From Marinomonas sp. SBI8L (GTDB lineage: Bacteria; Pseudomonadota; Gammaproteobacteria; Pseudomonadales; Marinomonadaceae), in contig NZ_JSEO01000004.1 in assembly GCF_001624705.1 (NCBI RefSeq), forward strand, positions 62,001 through 126,000: 64,000 nucleotides of DNA, in the 5' to 3' direction. The position numbers were made by a program, and so were the translations under genes. Under the pieces are notes generated by a model that searched no databases, was not told the origin of the DNA, and worked only from the letters and a program-made list of their open reading frames with translations. Below are positions 19,492 to 28,637 of this stretch, piece after piece (positions within the stretch are counted from its first letter, which is position 1; the number at the start of each line of letters is the position of its first letter).

Positions 19492-22110
19492 CTAGCCTAG
19501 GTTTGCTGTCGCATTACCTTTCGCTTCATCTTCTTCACGACGGCCTTTTTGTATCTTCATGATTGCAAAGGCAAGTAAGAAGGCAGGAATAAAGAACCAC
19601 TCTTTAGCAGGCCTTTCTGTTTCTAACTGGAAGCGAGTTACTTGCCAATCAAAATCCAGTTTTTGCGCTTCTGCATAACCACCAAACACTAGGTTATCAA
19701 TATAGATAGCACCGTTTTCTTCACGTACTTCCATACCAGCACCGTCATACAAACGATCTACTGCATTATCTCCTTTAGCAATTGGGATGTTTACTGTTTT
19801 GCTCACCCAACGACCATCAATGTTTTCACCTTCAACAGAAATACGTAACTGCTGTAACTCTGGTGACTCATCAATATAAGCCATCATGCTAGTTGCACCA
19901 CGCTCCTCGAAAGGTTCGATAATTTGATCCAACCAGAAACCTGGACGGAACAAGGTAAATGCAACCAATAACAATAATGCAGATTCATACCAACGGCTCT
20001 TACTGAAGAAGTAGCCTTGAGTCGCTGCGGCAAAGATCAACATAGCAGCGAGGGAAACAATAAATACCATTACCCCTTGTGCAAATGTCACATCAATTAA
20101 CAGCAAGTCTGTATTAAAGATGAATAGGAAAGGCAGTAGTGCCGTTCTCATCGAATAGAAAAAGGCGGTGAAACCTGTTTTGATGGGATCACCACCAGAA
20201 ACAGCCGCCGCGGCAAATGAGGCGAGACCAACCGGGGGGGTCACATCTGCCATTATGCCAAAGTAAAACACGAACATATGAATAGCGATTAGCGGTACGA
20301 TTAGGCCATTTTGAGCCCCAAGTTCCACAACAACGCTAGCCATCAAAGAAGAAACAACAATATAGTTAGCTGTTGTTGGTAAGCCCATACCCAGTACAAG
20401 ACTGATTAGCGCAACCATCAATAGCATGATGATAAGCACACCACCAGATACTATCTCAACAAACTCAGCCATTACTTGACCAATACCTGTTAGAGTAACT
20501 GTACCTACTATGATACCCGCTGTTGCTGTCGCAACACCGATACCTATCATGTTACGAGCACCTGTATTTAGGCCATCAGCAAGATCGACTAAACCATCAA
20601 AACATGCATCTTTAATCTCGCCCTGCTTACGCATCCAAGCTTTAAGAGGCTTTTGGGTAAACAGAATAAATGCCATCAACATACATGCCCAGAAAGCAGA
20701 TAGACCTGGTGACTTACGCTCTACCATCAGGAACCAGATTAACAATACAAGCGGTACTAGATAGTACAAACCAGACTGATAAATATCGGCAAACTTAGGT
20801 AGACGTACGATTTCTGCATTCGCATCTTCCATCGCTAAATCTGGCTTTTTGGCAGAAAGGTATAACAAGCCAAAATAACCGAATACAACAAAGGCTAGCA
20901 GCGCGATATTGGCAAGATCACCAAATACCCACTTAACTGCAAGTACAAAATAGTAAAGCACGCCAGCGAGTATCAACATACTTGCGGTAATTAAACCAGA
21001 GCGTAGTAGTTGAATCTTCCAAGGGCGAGCAGGAGTGCTACGTGGCAAGCCTTGCATATTACTCTTCATCGCTTCTAGGTGAACAATGTAAAGCAAAGCG
21101 ATATAAGAAATAGTCGCCGGTAAGAAGGCATGCTTAACCACTTCAATATAAGAAATACCTACATATTCAACCATCAAGAAAGCAACCGCACCCATTACTG
21201 GCGGCATGATTACCCCATTAACAGAGGAAGATACTTCAACAGCACCCGCTTTCTCAGCACTAAAGCCTACTTTCTTCATAAGCGGAATAGTGAAAGTACC
21301 TGTTGTCACTACATTTGCAATAGAAGAACCAGAGATTAGACCTGTCATGGCAGAAGACAAAACCGCTGCTTTCGCAGGGCCGCCGCGCATGTGGCCAAGT
21401 AAGGCAAAGGCAACTTGAATAAAGTAGTTACCTGCACCCGCTTGGTTTAATAGTGCACCAAATAGAACAAATAAGAATACAAAGCCAGAAGATACACCAA
21501 GGGCAATACCAAACACACCTTCTGTGGTTAGCCACATGTGTGTCATAGCTTTTTCAATTGAAGCCCCTTTCCAACGTAAGATATCCGGTACATATTGACT
21601 ATCACCGAAGAAAACATACGCAAGGAAGAAAAGTGCTACCACCATAAGTGGTGGCCCTAGAGAGCGACGTGCCGCTTCTAGTGTAAGAGCAATACCAATA
21701 CCAGCAACAACTAAATCTAATGTGGTTGGTAGGCCAGGACGAAGAGATAAATCTTCGTAGAATAAATAAAGATAGCTAGCACAAAAAGCAGCAACCAAAG
21801 CCAGAGCATAATCTAGATAGGGAATACGGTTTTTTGGGCTTTTACTAAAAGCAGGAAAGGCAAGGAAGGCAAGCATGACAGCAAATGCCAAATGGAGGGC
21901 TCTTGACTCAGTATCGTTTAAAAAACCGATTCCTATTTGAGAAGGAAGTGGTGAACCAATCCATAATTGATAAAGGGACCAAGTTAAGGGTAATAAAAAC
22001 AGTAAAGCAACGGCAAAACGACTTTTTGGCTGTCGATTTCCCGTATCTGCCTCAGCGATGAGGTCGTCCAGATGCTCCGAAGTGGGAGATACTTTCGCAT
22101 CACTAGTCAT
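19492..22110 (-). CDS. TRAP transporter permease, fused 4TM/12TM (TAXI type) with C-terminal DUF3394
   Basis: Membrane component of a TAXI-type TRAP transporter, 872 residues, combining the small (DctQ-like) and large (DctM-like) subunits. Hydrophobic segments fill about residues 30-740. The motif GAGNYFIQVAFALLGHMRGG with SSAMTGLISGSS, and the loop MADVTPPVGLASFAAAAVSG, are diagnostic of the fused TAXI permeases. Residues about 750-840 form the soluble DUF3394 domain (RISVEGENIDGRWVSKTV), followed by a final hydrophobic segment and a charged tail. These carriers use the sodium gradient rather than ATP. It lies downstream of its binding-protein gene, separated by a strong hairpin that should lower its expression relative to the receptor. 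Confidence 0.95.
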   Translation of the reverse strand: MTSDAKVSPTSEHLDDLIAEADTGNRQPKSRFAVALLFLLPLTWSLYQLWIGSPLPSQIGIGFLNDTESRALHLAFAVMLAFLAFPAFSKSPKNRIPYLDYALALVAAFCASYLYLFYEDLSLRPGLPTTLDLVVAGIGIALTLEAARRSLGPPLMVVALFFLAYVFFGDSQYVPDILRWKGASIEKAMTHMWLTTEGVFGIALGVSSGFVFLFVLFGALLNQAGAGNYFIQVAFALLGHMRGGPAKAAVLSSAMTGLISGSSIANVVTTGTFTIPLMKKVGFSAEKAGAVEVSSSVNGVIMPPVMGAVAFLMVEYVGISYIEVVKHAFLPATISYIALLYIVHLEAMKSNMQGLPRSTPARPWKIQLLRSGLITASMLILAGVLYYFVLAVKWVFGDLANIALLAFVVFGYFGLLYLSAKKPDLAMEDANAEIVRLPKFADIYQSGLYYLVPLVLLIWFLMVERKSPGLSAFWACMLMAFILFTQKPLKAWMRKQGEIKDACFDGLVDLADGLNTGARNMIGIGVATATAGIIVGTVTLTGIGQVMAEFVEIVSGGVLIIMLLMVALISLVLGMGLPTTANYIVVSSLMASVVVELGAQNGLIVPLIAIHMFVFYFGIMADVTPPVGLASFAAAAVSGGDPIKTGFTAFFYSMRTALLPFLFIFNTDLLLIDVTFAQGVMVFIVSLAAMLIFAAATQGYFFSKSRWYESALLLLVAFTLFRPGFWLDQIIEPFEERGATSMMAYIDESPELQQLRISVEGENIDGRWVSKTVNIPIAKGDNAVDRLYDGAGMEVREENGAIYIDNLVFGGYAEAQKLDFDWQVTRFQLETERPAKEWFFIPAFLLAFAIMKIQKGRREEDEAKGNATANLG

Positions 22111-22290
22111 ACTAGGCTCCAGCAGGATTACCTAAAGGGCAATCTATATAGAATTAACAAACGCAAATAAAAAAGAGTGGCCAGACCTATGTCAGGTCAG
22201 ACTTAGCCCAGCCACCCAAAACTTAAAAAACGGTAGAAACTTACTTAACGCGGGGCGCGAACATCTCGTTCACTTTACAAAAACTTAAAA

Positions 22291-22319
22291 CAGCCTGCTA
22301 AAGCGAATTTAGCAGGCTG
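22291..22319 (-). terminator. Internal attenuating terminator between TAXI receptor and permease genes
   Basis: A perfect 12-bp stem (cagcctgctaaa and complement, loop gcgaa) followed on the minus strand by T-rich sequence, 23 bp past the receptor stop. Partial read-through would give an excess of receptor over permease. Confidence 0.85.
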
Positions 22320-22341
22320 ATATTAACCTTTTGGATACGAG

Positions 22342-23316
22342 TTACTTGATGTAACCCATTTCACGGTAGTACTTAGCAGCACCAGGGTGAAGAGGTGCAA
22401 CTAGTGCAGTGTTAGCCATTTCTTCTGGAGATAGGCGTTTGAATGCTGGGTGTAGACGTTTGAAAGAGTTGAAGTTTTCAAATACAGACTTAGTCAACTG
22501 ATAAACAACTTCTTCAGGAACGTCAGTAGAAGTTACCAAAGTCGCTTTAGGACCAAATGTTTCGATATCTTCTTCGTTACCTGCATACATACCACCTGGG
22601 ATGATTGCAGAAGAATATTCACCGTGCTCTTTCAAGATTGCTTTAGAAACAAGGTCATTCATTGGAACCATGTTTACGTCACAAGTTGTCGTCGCTTCTT
22701 GAGCAGAACCGTTAGGTAGACCAGACAACCAGATAGTTACGTCAAACTTATCATCACATAGCGCTTGTGCTTGCTCAGAAGACTTAAGCTCAGCAGCAAT
22801 ACGGAAAGTTTCTTTAGTCCAGCCACGTTCAGCCATTAGAAGTTCCATCATGGCACGGTTACCAGAACCTGGGTTACCAATGTTTACACGCTTACCTTTA
22901 AGATCTTCAAAAGTAGTGATGCCTGAATCAGCACGAGCCATCATATGGATAGGCTCTGGGTGGATAGAGAATACAGAACGTAGCTCTGGGTAAGCGTTAT
23001 CAGCAAATTGACCAACACCAGCTAGAGCAGCCGCTTGAACGTCAGATTGAGCAACACCAAATTCTAGTTCACCAGAACGAATGCTGTTTACGTTATAAGC
23101 AGAACCACCTGTTGATTCAACTGAACAACGGATGCCATGAACTTTACGCTCTTTGTTTAACATACGGCAAATAGAACCACCAGCTGGGTAGTAAACACCT
23201 GTAACACCACCAGTACCGATAGAGATAAAGTTATCACCAGCAGCCATAGCTAGTACAGACGCGCCAGCAAGAGCTGGAGCCAGCATAGTTTTCAAAATTG
23301 CTTTTTTGATAGTCAT
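22342..23316 (-). CDS. TAXI family TRAP transporter solute-binding protein
   Basis: Periplasmic receptor of 324 residues. Signal peptide 1-25 (AGASVLAMA-AGDN). The core opens FISIGTGGVTGVYYPAGGSIC, where TGG-x-TGVYYPxG is the TAXI signature; it continues VESTGGSAYNVNSIRSGELEFG and GKRVNIGNPGSGNR, a typical ligand-pocket loop. Ligands known for TAXI proteins are amino acids or dicarboxylates such as glutamate or 2-oxoglutarate; the ligand here is not readable. First gene of the transporter operon, preceded by a sigma-54-type promoter and divergent from a sensor kinase gene, so expression should be induced by the adjacent two-component system. Confidence 0.95.
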   Translation of the reverse strand: MTIKKAILKTMLAPALAGASVLAMAAGDNFISIGTGGVTGVYYPAGGSICRMLNKERKVHGIRCSVESTGGSAYNVNSIRSGELEFGVAQSDVQAAALAGVGQFADNAYPELRSVFSIHPEPIHMMARADSGITTFEDLKGKRVNIGNPGSGNRAMMELLMAERGWTKETFRIAAELKSSEQAQALCDDKFDVTIWLSGLPNGSAQEATTTCDVNMVPMNDLVSKAILKEHGEYSSAIIPGGMYAGNEEDIETFGPKATLVTSTDVPEEVVYQLTKSVFENFNSFKRLHPAFKRLSPEEMANTALVAPLHPGAAKYYREMGYIK

Positions 23317-23363
23317 AGTATCCTCGTTATTTTTATGTGATTCAGTTTAACAGGGCCTTACAT

Positions 23364-23379
23364 AGCAACCAGAATGCCA
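23364..23379 (-). promoter_or_regulatory. Sigma-54 promoter for TAXI-TRAP operon
   Basis: On the minus strand TGGCATT-CTGG-TTGCT matches the -24/-12 consensus TGGCACG-N4-TTGCW at all but two positions, with GG and GC exactly ten bases apart. Transcription would start near 23353, giving a leader of about 37 nt to the receptor start. An NtrC-class activator is encoded nearby, as such a promoter requires. Confidence 0.8.
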
Positions 23380-23460
23380 ACTTTTCAAAAATAGATATAA
23401 GATACTGTTTTATAAGGATTTGTTATTTATTTTGACATGTAACTTTAAGTTAATATTATT

Positions 23461-23590
23461 ATAATAAAAGTTATACCCCTTTCTTTTTAATATCTGTAGT
23501 TAATAAATTAAGTTCTGCTAAAGCCTTAAAATCATTGATTAACAAGAGATTTATAATAAAAGCTATAGCTATAACTTTTGTTATAGTTTT
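23461..23590. promoter_or_regulatory. Candidate upstream activator sites for the NtrC-class regulator
   Basis: The half-site AAAAGTTATA appears at 23466-23475 and, as AAAAGCTATAG, at 23558-23568, where it is directly followed by its near complement CTATAACTTTT (23569-23579). A second inverted pair CTATAAC-tttt-GTTATAG overlaps at 23569-23586. These lie about 80-220 bp upstream of the sigma-54 promoter, the usual range for enhancer binding, and also just upstream of the kinase gene. Confidence 0.55.
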
Positions 23591-23618
23591 TTTGATCGAG
23601 CATTTTTAGACTTAATAA

Positions 23619-25403
23619 ATGTTCGCTTTTCATATGATTTGCAACTGGTTAACATACTCACATCCTAATCTGCGAATTTACCCATTAATGATGCCGTCAA
23701 AAAATATCAATTTATTAAGCATAATTGTTTATCTCCAAGTTTTGCTTTTTGCGGCTTTAGCATCCCCTCTTCAAGCAGATGAAGATGCCAATACAGTGAT
23801 CAAAATGAAGAAGCCTGTATTTATTATTGGTGCAGATCACAGTTACCCTCCTTATGAATTTGTAAATAAGTACGGTGAACCTGATGGCTATAATGTCGAG
23901 CTAACCCTTGCGATTGCTGACTTGATGGGGTTTGAAGTTGAGTTTCGCATGAGTGATTGGAAGACAGCATTAAAAGGCTTGTACCAAGGCGATGTGGATG
24001 TTTTGCAAGGCATTGCCTATTCAGTGATTCGGGCCCAAACAATTTTATTCTCGCCACCTCACTCCATTGTTAATCAATCTATTTTTGCTCGAGACGATTC
24101 TCCTAAGATTGCTGATATCAGCATGCTTAGTGGCAAAGAAGTCATAGTACAGAATGCCAGCATTATGCATGAGTACTTAGTCAATGAGGACATAGGTGCC
24201 ATCATAGTACCAGCACCAACACATCTAGAAGCACTTAGGCAGCTAGCAGCAGGAAAAAGTGACTTTGCATTAATTGCCAATTTACCAAGTCTATATCTCA
24301 CCAAAGAGATGGGGCTAAATAATATTTACCCAATAGGGAGCCCTGTTCAAGGCCAACGCTTAGGCTATGGTGTACTCCCTAAAAATGAAGAACTCATTTC
24401 TCGTTTTACCGAAGGTCTTGCCATCTTAAAAAACACAGGACGCCAACAGGAGATTTATGAAAAGTGGCTGGGGTCATTGGAAAAGAAAGGCTTACCTTGG
24501 GACATTATTGCTCAAATTGCGGGCATTGCAGTTAGCCTTCTTCTACTAAGTTTAGTCGGCATTGTGGTGTGGAATTCAATGTTACGTAAAGAAGTAGAAA
24601 AGCGCTCTTCTCAAATACACCAACAACAGCAACAATTAATTCAAGCCGATAAAATGGCTTCTTTAGGGGTTTTAGTCTCGGGTGTTGCCCATGAGATTAA
24701 CAACCCAACAGGCTTGTTGATGCTTAACCTACCTCTACTAAAAGAGGCTTGGGTCGACGCGCTTCCTAAATTAGAGGCACATGCAGAAGAGCATGGCGAG
24801 TTTAAACTTGCCGGCTTAAGCTTTAACCGAATTAAACAGGAGCTACCTTATCTGTTGGATGAAATGGATCAAGGTACGATACGTATCAGAAATATAGTCA
24901 ATGACTTAAAAGACTTTGCTCGCTCAGAACCCGATGAGATTAAACAAGAGGTTGATGTTAACAAGGTTATTCAGACTGCGGTGAGATTGGTTGATAAATC
25001 CATACGTAGCGCCACAGATGAGTTTGATCTTAAACTACAAAACAATCATCTCTTTATTATGGGCAGCGCTCAGCGTATTGAGCAGGTTATGATAAACCTG
25101 ATCATTAATGCCTGTGATGCTTTAGAAAACAAAACTCAGAGAATTAGAGTATCTAGCAAACTAAGTGTCGATCAGACTCGTATTATCATCAAGGTTGAAG
25201 ACCAAGGTAGCGGTATTGACGACGCTTTACTATCTAGATTAACTGACCCCTTCTTCACCACTAAACGTGAAAAAGGTGGTACAGGTTTAGGTTTATCTGT
25301 GTCTGCTAGCATAGTGCAAGCCCATGAAGGCAGTATGAAATTTGACTCAGTTAAACAAGTAGGTACGACTGTTACTATCAGCTTGCCTTGTTATATGCCA
25401 TAA
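23619..25403 (+). CDS. Sensor histidine kinase with periplasmic SBP_bac_3 sensor domain
   Basis: Membrane-bound kinase of up to 594 residues. Hydrophobic signal/anchor about 31-50; periplasmic binding-protein-like domain (SBP_bac_3) about 66-288 (VFIIGADHSYPPYEF, GYNVELTLAIADLMGFE); transmembrane helix 297-319; short coiled coil rich in Gln; kinase core with H-box GVAHEINNP (phosphorylated His358), N-box QVMINLIINACDAL, G1 DQGSGID and G2 GGTGLGLS. The H-box sequence is of the DctB/NtrB-like class. No PAS or HAMP region. Start is uncertain: ATGs at 23688/23691 would give a tidier signal peptide. It precedes the response-regulator gene by 69 bp and is divergent from the TAXI-TRAP operon, so it should sense the transported solute or a relative. 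Confidence 0.93.
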   Translation: MFAFHMICNWLTYSHPNLRIYPLMMPSKNINLLSIIVYLQVLLFAALASPLQADEDANTVIKMKKPVFIIGADHSYPPYEFVNKYGEPDGYNVELTLAIADLMGFEVEFRMSDWKTALKGLYQGDVDVLQGIAYSVIRAQTILFSPPHSIVNQSIFARDDSPKIADISMLSGKEVIVQNASIMHEYLVNEDIGAIIVPAPTHLEALRQLAAGKSDFALIANLPSLYLTKEMGLNNIYPIGSPVQGQRLGYGVLPKNEELISRFTEGLAILKNTGRQQEIYEKWLGSLEKKGLPWDIIAQIAGIAVSLLLLSLVGIVVWNSMLRKEVEKRSSQIHQQQQQLIQADKMASLGVLVSGVAHEINNPTGLLMLNLPLLKEAWVDALPKLEAHAEEHGEFKLAGLSFNRIKQELPYLLDEMDQGTIRIRNIVNDLKDFARSEPDEIKQEVDVNKVIQTAVRLVDKSIRSATDEFDLKLQNNHLFIMGSAQRIEQVMINLIINACDALENKTQRIRVSSKLSVDQTRIIIKVEDQGSGIDDALLSRLTDPFFTTKREKGGTGLGLSVSASIVQAHEGSMKFDSVKQVGTTVTISLPCYMP

Positions 25404-25472
25404 ACAATAAATAACTTAAGTTAATAAACAAAGAGACACAAACGGGTGTGATTGCTGCCAAGTTAGGGAATA

Positions 25473-26963
25473 ATGGGCACATTAAATGTTTCACTCTCTT
25501 TGGCACCTATTAATTACATCCATTTTGACTTTAAAAGAAGTATTAATGACATGTTAGTTTCAGACTCAGAATCAAGCTTATACCCACAATTCCCTATCTT
25601 ACTAGTTGATGATGAGACATCTTTTTTACGTAGTATGTCTCTTACATTAGAGCGTAATGATATCACCAACATTCACACCTGTTCTGAGCCAAAAAAAGTG
25701 CCAGAGCTGATGAGAAAATTAAATGCAGGTTTGGTTTTATTAGACTTAACCATGCCAGAACTCTCTGGTAGGGATCTACTCACTTGGTTCCAAGAAGAAT
25801 ACCCAGATGTTTGCATTATTATCATCAGCGGTCTTAATCAGGTCGAAGCTGCGGTTGATTGTGTTAAACAAGGGGCTTTTGATTACTTTGTTAAAACCAC
25901 AGAACAAAGCCAGATCATCGAGGGAATAAAACGAGCAATACGCACTCAGGAACTCAGCATTGAAAATCAGGTTTTAAGACGCCAAATTTTAACCACTGAA
26001 CTACAAAAACCTGAGCTCTTTGATGCCATTATTACGGCCTCGTCTTCGATGTGGTCTGTGTTTAAGTACCTAGAATCTATTGCAAAAACCAATCAGCCTA
26101 TTCTGATCTGTGGCGAAAGTGGTGTCGGTAAAGAGCTATTTGCCAATGTGGCCCATTCACTTAGTGCTCGCAAAGGCGAATTGGTCACGGTAAATGTCGC
26201 TGGCCTTGATGACGATATTTTTGCAGATACCTTGTTCGGTCACAGCCGTGGAGCATTTACCGGTGCCGATAAAGAAAGGCCAGGCCTAGTCGAAAAAGCA
26301 GCTGGAGGCACCCTCTTCTTAGATGAGATTGGAGACTTGAGCCTAGCTTCTCAGGTTAAATTGTTACGTTTACTACAAGAAGGCGAGTACTACCCACTGG
26401 GCAGTGATAAACCTAAGCGCATTCAAGCCAGAGTCATAGTTGCAACACATCAAAATTTGGCGCAAAGGCAAGATGAAGGTAAATTCAGAAAAGATTTATT
26501 TTTCCGCCTTAAAACCCATCAGGTTAAGATCCCTCCCCTACGTGAAAGGCTTTCTGATTTACCTTTACTGATCGATCATTTTGTCAAACTCGCTTGTGAT
26601 GACATAGATAAAAAGCATCTCAAAGTCCCTAAAAGCCTGACCTTACTGTTAAGTGGTTATACCTTTCCAGGTAACGCCCGTGAACTGAAAGCATTAGTAT
26701 ATGATGCGGTAAGCAGAAGCCACGGGGAAACATTAGATACCTCAAGCTTTACTCATCTATTTGATAACGACAAACTCAAGCTAGATGACGGTGAAGGGGT
26801 CAGCTTTCATCCAAACATGCCTATCCCAACGCTAACTCAAATGGCAGAACAACTCGTACTAGAAGCCATGAGTCGTGCACAAGGCAATCAATCCTTAGCC
26901 GCTCGGATGCTTGGAGTCTCTCAACCAGCTTTAAGTAAGCGCCTTAAAAATATGAAAGATTAA
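25473..26963 (+). CDS. Sigma-54-dependent response regulator, NtrC/DctD class
   Basis: Transcription activator of 496 residues. Receiver domain about 42-155 with acidic pair in LLVDDE, phosphorylated Asp91 (VLLDLTMPE) and Lys141 (YFVKTT). AAA+ domain about 185-415 with Walker A GESGVGK (214-220), the sigma-54-contact loop GAFTGA (260-265) and Walker B LFLDEIGD (281-288). C-terminal Fis-type helix-turn-helix about 465-496 (NQSLAARMLGVSQPALSKRL). All residues needed for activation are present. An internal ATG at 25551 (residue 27) gives a start closer to the receiver domain and is a real alternative. Partner of the kinase upstream; likely target is the sigma-54 promoter at 23364-23379. Confidence 0.95.
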   Translation: MGTLNVSLSLAPINYIHFDFKRSINDMLVSDSESSLYPQFPILLVDDETSFLRSMSLTLERNDITNIHTCSEPKKVPELMRKLNAGLVLLDLTMPELSGRDLLTWFQEEYPDVCIIIISGLNQVEAAVDCVKQGAFDYFVKTTEQSQIIEGIKRAIRTQELSIENQVLRRQILTTELQKPELFDAIITASSSMWSVFKYLESIAKTNQPILICGESGVGKELFANVAHSLSARKGELVTVNVAGLDDDIFADTLFGHSRGAFTGADKERPGLVEKAAGGTLFLDEIGDLSLASQVKLLRLLQEGEYYPLGSDKPKRIQARVIVATHQNLAQRQDEGKFRKDLFFRLKTHQVKIPPLRERLSDLPLLIDHFVKLACDDIDKKHLKVPKSLTLLLSGYTFPGNARELKALVYDAVSRSHGETLDTSSFTHLFDNDKLKLDDGEGVSFHPNMPIPTLTQMAEQLVLEAMSRAQGNQSLAARMLGVSQPALSKRLKNMKD

Positions 26964-27167
26964 GCCATTTAACTGGGCTATTCTATGCTATATCGAAATA
27001 GCCCGTAATGGACTCACCCTTGAATAAACGCATACTGACCTTATATAAGTTAACTTAACCCATAGAAAAATTACTTAAAACATAATTTTCTTACTTTACC
27101 TATTGAACCTTTTCATCCATGATTCAGTCATAGTAAAAGTAAGTTTAAGAATCTGGAGTACGCCAAT

Positions 27168-27350
27168 ATGATCGAATTTATGATGTTTTCAGCAGTTTGC
27201 TTGGCTATATTCGTGTTGGCAAAAAACATTAGTAAGCAAGCCCAAACGCAATCTTTAAAGCCTATTCGCATAGAAACCGAAGAAGAGATGCGTCGCAAGC
27301 TGCAGGCAAAAAAGCAGCAAAAACAAGACTCTAAACGCTTTAAAGATTAA
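27168..27350 (+). CDS. Small single-pass membrane protein (60 aa)
   Basis: A 60-residue protein with one N-terminal transmembrane helix (about 3-19, EFMMFSAVCLAIFVLA) and a highly charged cytosolic tail rich in Lys, Gln and Glu (EEEMRRKLQAKKQQKQDSKR). GGAG stands nine bases before the ATG and a strong terminator follows, supporting a real gene. Family not recognised; the architecture resembles small membrane regulators or scaffold peptides, but no function is claimed. Confidence 0.7.
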   Translation: MIEFMMFSAVCLAIFVLAKNISKQAQTQSLKPIRIETEEEMRRKLQAKKQQKQDSKRFKD

Positions 27351-27445
27351 TTTTCCTGTTATTTCTACTTTTTTGTGCTTTAATGAATTTAATGTAATAA
27401 AGAAAAAGTAAGTAAATCGTGAAAAGTAATATTGAAGAAAAAAGC

Positions 27446-27482
27446 AAAAACCGATCAAATTCCCCGTTGATCGGTTTTTTTT
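27446..27482 (+). terminator. Terminator after small membrane protein gene
   Basis: Perfect 13-bp stem (aaaaaccgatcaa and complement, loop 8) with a long T-run, about 100 bp past the stop; the A-run on the other side could also serve the convergent gene. Confidence 0.85.
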
Positions 27483-27566
27483 ATCTTGAGCAAGCAAGCC
27501 TAACTATTTAAGTTTAAAGTGCATTGTAAGCTCTAAGCTCCCCTCTAAAAAATCATCCAAAAAAGC

Positions 27567-28301
27567 TCACGAAAAGGCGACTTTATGTGTATTTCGCTTT
27601 TTGGCTTGATACATAGCGACATCTGCCGCACGAATAAGTGCATCCACATCTTTCTCATCACCATCAATCAACCTAATACCAACACTTGCACCAACAGTAA
27701 GGGTGACATCTTTATGGCGTACAGGCTGGTTAATTAAACCTACCAATTCTATTCCTATCTGCTGGGCAATCTCCCGATTAACTAAGCTATTGCCATACAT
27801 CCGCTGCAACAAGATGACAAATTCATCTCCGCCTAACCTAGCGACAACATCTTCTTGCCGAATAAGGCTTTGCAATTTAGAAGCGACCTCGATTAAAAGT
27901 GTATCACCCGCTTCATGGCCGAACTCATCATTAACTTTCTTAAAGCCATCTAGGTCTATTAATATGATTGCAGCTTGCTCTTTATAGCGACTGTTACTTG
28001 AAATAACTTTTTCCATACAACTAAGGAAGTAGCGCCTATTACCTAACTGTGTCAGAGGGTCAGTTAATGCCAATTTTTCTATCCGTGACATTGCTCCCTG
28101 ACTCGCGTCCACAAAGGGCTTTATGATCCAGAAGTAAATAGGGAGCAATGACACTAAAGTTAAAATAGATGCATCGAGTGCCGCCTCAGCGAAAGGGCTG
28201 AGTTTGTGAGGGATCAGCTGAAGAATAAACATTATTATCAGCTCAACAATAAAGATAATTACCAGTATACGTACTACCTGTTTTGTAGTTAACAAGTTCA
28301 T
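27567..28301 (-). CDS. Diguanylate cyclase (GGDEF) with two transmembrane helices
   Basis: Inner-membrane enzyme of 244 residues that should make cyclic-di-GMP from two GTP. Two hydrophobic helices at about 9-29 and 39-62 form a minimal membrane module with almost no periplasmic part. The GGDEF domain spans about 78-244: DPLTQLGNRRYF, DLDGFKKVNDEFGHEAGD, and the intact active-site motif GGDEF within ARLGGDEFVIL. There is no RxxD inhibitory motif four to five residues before it, so product inhibition at that site seems absent. It is convergent with the small membrane protein gene. What signal it reads is not apparent. Confidence 0.93.
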   Translation of the reverse strand: MNLLTTKQVVRILVIIFIVELIIMFILQLIPHKLSPFAEAALDASILTLVSLLPIYFWIIKPFVDASQGAMSRIEKLALTDPLTQLGNRRYFLSCMEKVISSNSRYKEQAAIILIDLDGFKKVNDEFGHEAGDTLLIEVASKLQSLIRQEDVVARLGGDEFVILLQRMYGNSLVNREIAQQIGIELVGLINQPVRHKDVTLTVGASVGIRLIDGDEKDVDALIRAADVAMYQAKKRNTHKVAFS

Positions 28302-28637
28302 TCATTCTCTTCCGCATTTCGACTCATGTCAGTATTTAATGGGGCAAAAAACACAATCCTTGTTATTTTATATATCGATCTAAATTGTGTAGGTAACTGA
28401 TAAGCATAGTGAAATACACATTATGTTATATATTTAACAAAACAGTATGCACTTAATATAAGCTCCTACTTGATAACGACTAAACAAAATTTCGAACTAA
28501 ATCGACTTTTATTTATCATAGAGCTTAGTCTTGAATTTAACTTAAGTCACACTAGGGAGGCGACTTAATCATATCCACTTTAGACCTAACGCAGATACTA
28601 CTATTAGTTATTAATCTCTAAATAGAAGGAAATAAAG
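28302..28637. other. 336-bp divergent intergenic region
   Basis: AT-rich gap between the diguanylate cyclase and the glutamate synthase-like gene. It must contain both promoters. I see no strong hairpin, repeat or RNA gene. AAGGA stands before the 28638 ATG. Confidence 0.4.

Noticed and set aside
26975-27004. Hairpin gggctatt / aatagccc after the response-regulator gene
   Set aside because: Only 8 bp with a 14-base loop and no T-run; too weak to call a terminator.
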